DNA of 6,692 nucleotides from Chloroflexota bacterium (GTDB lineage Bacteria; Chloroflexota; Dehalococcoidia; Dehalococcoidales; JAUYDJ01). A program made the translations under genes and the position numbers. The notes beneath the pieces are model-generated. The model was given only the letters and a program-made list of their open reading frames with translations, made no database searches and was not told where the DNA came from. This document shows, in pieces, positions 5,009-6,692 of the stretch (position 1 is the stretch's first letter; each line of letters opens with the position of its first letter). The stretch covers positions 1 to 6,692 of the forward strand of contig JAUYDJ010000021.1 of the NCBI GenBank assembly GCA_030690025.1, given 5' to 3'.

Positions 5009-6211
5009 CTACTCGATAATGTTGGAGAAGGTACCGGCACCTACCGTCTTGCCGCCCTCCCGGATAGCGAAGCGTAACCCCTTCTCCAGGGCCACCGGGT
5101 AAAGAAGCTCGATGGTGACCTTGATATTGTCGCCGGGCATCACCATTTCCACTCCGGCGGGTAAGGTGACTGTCCCGGTAACATCGGTGGTCCGGATATA
5201 GAACTGCGGCTTGTAGCCATTAAAGAATGGCGTATGCCGGCCGCCTTCCTCCTTACTCAGCACGTAGACCTGAGCCTCAGCCTTGGTGTGCGGCTTTATC
5301 GAGCCGGGCGCTGCCAGTACCTGCCCGCGCTCTATATCGGTCTTCTCCACGCCTCTCAGCAGGCAGCCGATGGCATCACCCGGTTCCGCATAGTCCATAA
5401 TCTTGTGGAACATCTCCAGGCTGGTAACCACGGTCCGCTTGGTCTCATGGTGCAGACCAACAATCTCTACCTCATCCCCACCCTTGACTATGCCTCGCTC
5501 AACCCTGCCGGTAGGCACGGTACCCCGGCCCTTGATGCTGAAAACGTCTTCAACGGGCATGAGGAATGGCTTGTCCTTCGCTCTGGCTGGCAACGGAATG
5601 TAGTTGTCAATACTATCGATAAGCTTCCAGATAGCACCGCACCACTTGCAGTCACGCTTGCCGCAGCCGCACTCGAGTGCTTTCACGGCGCTCGCCCTGG
5701 TGAAAGGAATCTCCGCACCGGGGAAGCCATACTTGGTGAGCAGCTCCCTCATCTCCATCTCTACCAGCTCCAGGAGCTCCTCATCTTCCATTAAGTCTAT
5801 CTTATTGATGCAGACTATCATGGAGGGGACTTCCACCTGGCGGGCCAGCAAGAGGTGCTCGCGTGTCTGTGGCATGGGACCATCCGGCGCGCTTACTACC
5901 AGGATGGCGCCATCCATCTGTGCCGCGCCGGTAATCATATTCTTGATGTAGTCAGCATGCCCCGGGCAATCAATGTGAGCGTAATGCCGCTTTTCGGTCT
6001 CATATTCCACGTGAGAAATAGCAATGGTGAGACCACGCGCTTTCTCTTCTGGTGCCGCGTTGATGGCGTCGTAACTGGTGAAGGGCGTTGGCCCCACCTT
6101 GGACAGCACCATGGTAATCGCCGACGTTATGGTAGTTTTTCCGTGGGCGACGTGCCCAATAGTGCCCACGTTCACATGCGGCTTGGTTCGCTCATACTTC
6201 TTTTTAGCCAT
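5009..6211 (-). CDS. tuf: Translation elongation factor Tu
   Basis: EF-Tu delivers aminoacyl-tRNA to the ribosomal A site as a GTP complex. The 400-residue product contains all three domains: G domain (1 to about 210), domain II from [13 protein letters not shown] (about 214) and domain III from [19 protein letters not shown] (about 306). G motifs seen are G1 GHVAHGKT (19-26), G2 Thr62 in ARGLTIA, G3 DCPGH (81-85), G4 NKID (136-139) and G5 SAVKAL (174-179). Three oddities stand out: residue 22 is Ala where the family has Asp, a [11 protein letters not shown] insertion (Cys 181, 183, 188, 191) follows G5, and Pro233 stands where GTVVTGR is usual. The ATG is preceded by AAAGGGGG 6 bases upstream. 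The gene starts 20 bp after tRNA-Thr(GGT), so it is probably co-transcribed with it from P2. Confidence 0.98.
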   Translation of the reverse strand: MAKKKYERTKPHVNVGTIGHVAHGKTTITSAITMVLSKVGPTPFTSYDAINAAPEEKARGLTIAISHVEYETEKRHYAHIDCPGHADYIKNMITGAAQMDGAILVVSAPDGPMPQTREHLLLARQVEVPSMIVCINKIDLMEDEELLELVEMEMRELLTKYGFPGAEIPFTRASAVKALECGCGKRDCKWCGAIWKLIDSIDNYIPLPARAKDKPFLMPVEDVFSIKGRGTVPTGRVERGIVKGGDEVEIVGLHHETKRTVVTSLEMFHKIMDYAEPGDAIGCLLRGVEKTDIERGQVLAAPGSIKPHTKAEAQVYVLSKEEGGRHTPFFNGYKPQFYIRTTDVTGTVTLPAGVEMVMPGDNIKVTIELLYPVALEKGLRFAIREGGKTVGAGTFSNIIE

Positions 6212-6217
6212 TTCTAA

Positions 6218-6225
6218 CCCCCTTT
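6218..6225 (-). promoter_or_regulatory. Ribosome-binding site of tuf
   Basis: AAAGGGGG on the minus strand ends 6 bases before the tuf ATG and lies 6 bases beyond the 3' end of tRNA-Thr(GGT). tRNA 3' processing would therefore leave a very short tuf leader. Confidence 0.6.
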
Positions 6226-6231
6226 ATTCAG

Positions 6232-6304
6232 AGCCCACAACCAGATTCGAACTGGTGACCTCCTCTTTACCAAAGAGGTGCTCTACCAACTGAGCTATGT
6301 GGGC
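6232..6304 (-). tRNA. tRNA-Thr (anticodon GGT)
   Basis: A complete 73-base cloverleaf. The acceptor GCCCACA pairs with TGTGGGC, the D arm is GCTC/GAGC, the anticodon stem is CCTCT/AGAGG around loop TTGGTAA, and the T arm is ACCAG-TTCGAAT-CTGGT. The discriminator is T. CCA is not encoded. It reads ACC (and ACU) codons and leads directly into tuf. Confidence 0.97.
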
Positions 6305-6313
6305 GCTTGTTCT

Positions 6314-6343
6314 ATTATATCGACTCTGCCCGACTGGTGTCCA
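6314..6343 (-). promoter_or_regulatory. Promoter P2 for tRNA-Thr(GGT)-tuf operon
   Basis: On the minus strand a -35 TGGACA (complement of 6338-6343) is followed by an 18-base spacer and a perfect -10 TATAAT (complement of 6314-6319). The predicted start, near 6307, is only about three bases before the tRNA 5' end at 6304, so the primary transcript would have almost no leader. The -35 lies in the loop of a plus-strand terminator hairpin. Confidence 0.7.
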
Positions 6344-6356
6344 GTCTGGGCTTTTT
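6328..6356 (+). terminator. Intrinsic terminator facing the plus direction, between tRNA-Tyr and tRNA-Thr(GGT)
   Basis: GCCCGACTGG (6328-6337) pairs with CCAGTC and GGGC (6341-6351, one bulged T) around a TGT loop, a 10-bp stem followed by five T (6352-6356). All neighbouring genes read the other way, and the minus-strand copy of the hairpin is not followed by a U-run. It would stop antisense transcripts coming through tuf, or may simply be a structure in the P2 region. Confidence 0.55.
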
Positions 6357-6370
6357 CTCCAAACTAAAAA

Positions 6371-6457
6371 TGGTGGAGAGGGCAGGATTCGAACCTGCGG
6401 AGCCCTTAGGGCGGCAGTTTTACAGACTGCTCCGATTAGCCACTCCGGCACCTCTCC
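6371..6457 (-). tRNA. tRNA-Tyr (anticodon GTA)
   Basis: A class II tRNA: the acceptor GGAGAGG pairs with CCTCTCC, the anticodon stem is GCAGT/ACTGC around loop CTGTAAA, a long variable arm forms GCCC-TAA-GGGC, and the T arm is GCAGG-TTCGAAT-CCTGC. The discriminator is A and CCA is encoded (6371-6373). The mature body without CCA is 6374-6457. Confidence 0.97.
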
Positions 6458-6481
6458 CCGGCCGCTCGCTCCGATATATTC

Positions 6482-6554
6482 AGCCCGAGAGGGGAATCGA
6501 ACCCACTAACCGACCGATTACAAATCGGTTGCGCTACCGTTGCGCCACTCGGGC
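6482..6554 (-). tRNA. tRNA-Thr (anticodon TGT)
   Basis: A 73-base cloverleaf. The acceptor GCCCGAG pairs with CTCGGGC, the D arm is GCGC/GCGC, and the anticodon stem is ACCGA/TCGGT around loop TTTGTAA. The discriminator is T and CCA is not encoded. The T stem (GTGGG with CCCCT) has a T-C mismatch and a G-T wobble, and the variable region has six bases, so this copy is less regular than its neighbours. It reads ACA (and probably ACG) codons. Confidence 0.93.
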
Positions 6555-6582
6555 ACCACGGCACGGAAAAACCAAGTCTAAC

Positions 6583-6611
6583 ATTATAAAAGTGCACTCT
6601 ACAAAAGTCAA
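6583..6611 (-). promoter_or_regulatory. Promoter P1 for tRNA-Thr(TGT)-tRNA-Tyr
   Basis: On the minus strand, TTGACT (complement of 6606-6611), a 17-base spacer and a perfect TATAAT (complement of 6583-6588) form a near-consensus sigma70-type promoter. It begins only 3 bases after the encoded CCA of tRNA-Glu. Transcription should start near 6576, about 22 bases before tRNA-Thr(TGT). No terminator separates it from P2 on this strand, so it may also feed the tuf operon. Confidence 0.8.
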
Positions 6612-6614
6612 GTT

Positions 6615-6691
6615 TGGTAGCGCATACCGGATTCGAACCGGTGATCTCGTCCTTGAGAGGGACGCGTCCTAGGCCACTAGACGAATGCGCC
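6615..6691 (-). tRNA. tRNA-Glu (anticodon CTC)
   Basis: The acceptor GGCGCAT pairs with ATGCGCT (first pair G-T), the D arm is GTCT/GGAC with the AGTGGCCTA loop usual for tRNA-Glu, the anticodon stem is CGTCC/GGACG around loop CTCTCAA, and the T arm is ACCGG-TTCGAAT-CCGGT. The discriminator is A and CCA is encoded (6615-6617). It reads GAG codons. Its own promoter lies outside the window. Confidence 0.95.
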
Positions 6692-6692
6692 A

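Noticed and set aside
6224..6672. Open frames across the tRNA cluster on both strands, including ones reading EGRIRTCGALR and IAQLVEHLFGKEEVTSSNL
   Set aside because: These are well-known false proteins produced by translating tRNA genes; the cloverleafs explain the sequence.
1..6692. CRISPR array, prophage, toxin-antitoxin or defence genes
   Set aside because: No regularly spaced repeats and no matching proteins are visible anywhere in the window.

Overview
The window is bacterial. Most of it is one leftward (minus-strand) translation and transcription block: four tRNA genes, then tuf, rpmG, secE, nusG, rplK, rplA, an L10-leader attenuator, rplJ and rplL. Gene content and order are the classic bacterial arrangement. 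EF-Tu carries a four-cysteine insertion after its G5 motif that I associate from memory with Dehalococcoidia and other Chloroflexota. With the moderate-to-high GC content this makes a Dehalococcoidia-like organism the best guess, by inference only; no 16S or other decisive marker is present.

Right side (about 6231-6692, minus strand): tRNA-Glu(CTC), tRNA-Thr(TGT), tRNA-Tyr(GTA), tRNA-Thr(GGT). Two good sigma70-type promoters sit in the spacers. P1 (TTGACT-17-TATAAT) is just after tRNA-Glu and can drive Thr(TGT)-Tyr. P2 (TGGACA-18-TATAAT) lies between Tyr and Thr(GGT) and can drive Thr(GGT)-tuf and the rest of the operon. A plus-strand intrinsic terminator overlaps P2. The Thr-Tyr-Thr-tuf order matches the tufB tRNA operon of enterobacteria, without the Gly tRNA.

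Middle (1713-6211, minus strand): EF-Tu delivers aminoacyl-tRNA, L33, L11, L1, L10 and L7/L12 are large-subunit proteins (L11, L10 and L7/L12 form the stalk that recruits EF-Tu), SecE is a translocon subunit and NusG couples RNA polymerase to the ribosome. Most gaps are 0-14 bp. The exception is the 168-bp rplA-rplJ gap, which holds the attenuator controlling L10-L7/L12 synthesis. rpoB and rpoC do not follow rplL. A small two-helix membrane protein gene follows instead.

Left side (1-1676): the small membrane gene (minus) runs tail-to-tail into, and overlaps by 45 bp, a SemiSWEET/PQ-loop transporter gene (plus). Left of that is the C-terminal third of a ComM/YifB AAA+ ATPase gene. Its similarity to the family stops abruptly near position 445, and the first ~444 bases are unrecognised, hairpin-rich and apparently non-coding. 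This looks like a mobile-element or rearrangement junction, or an assembly join.

Points most worth a second look: Ala in place of the P-loop Asp in EF-Tu, the N-terminally extended L7/L12 with a possible internal GTG start, the ComM break and its structured flank, and the promoter/antisense-terminator overlap between tRNA genes. I do not see a convincing wholly new system here.
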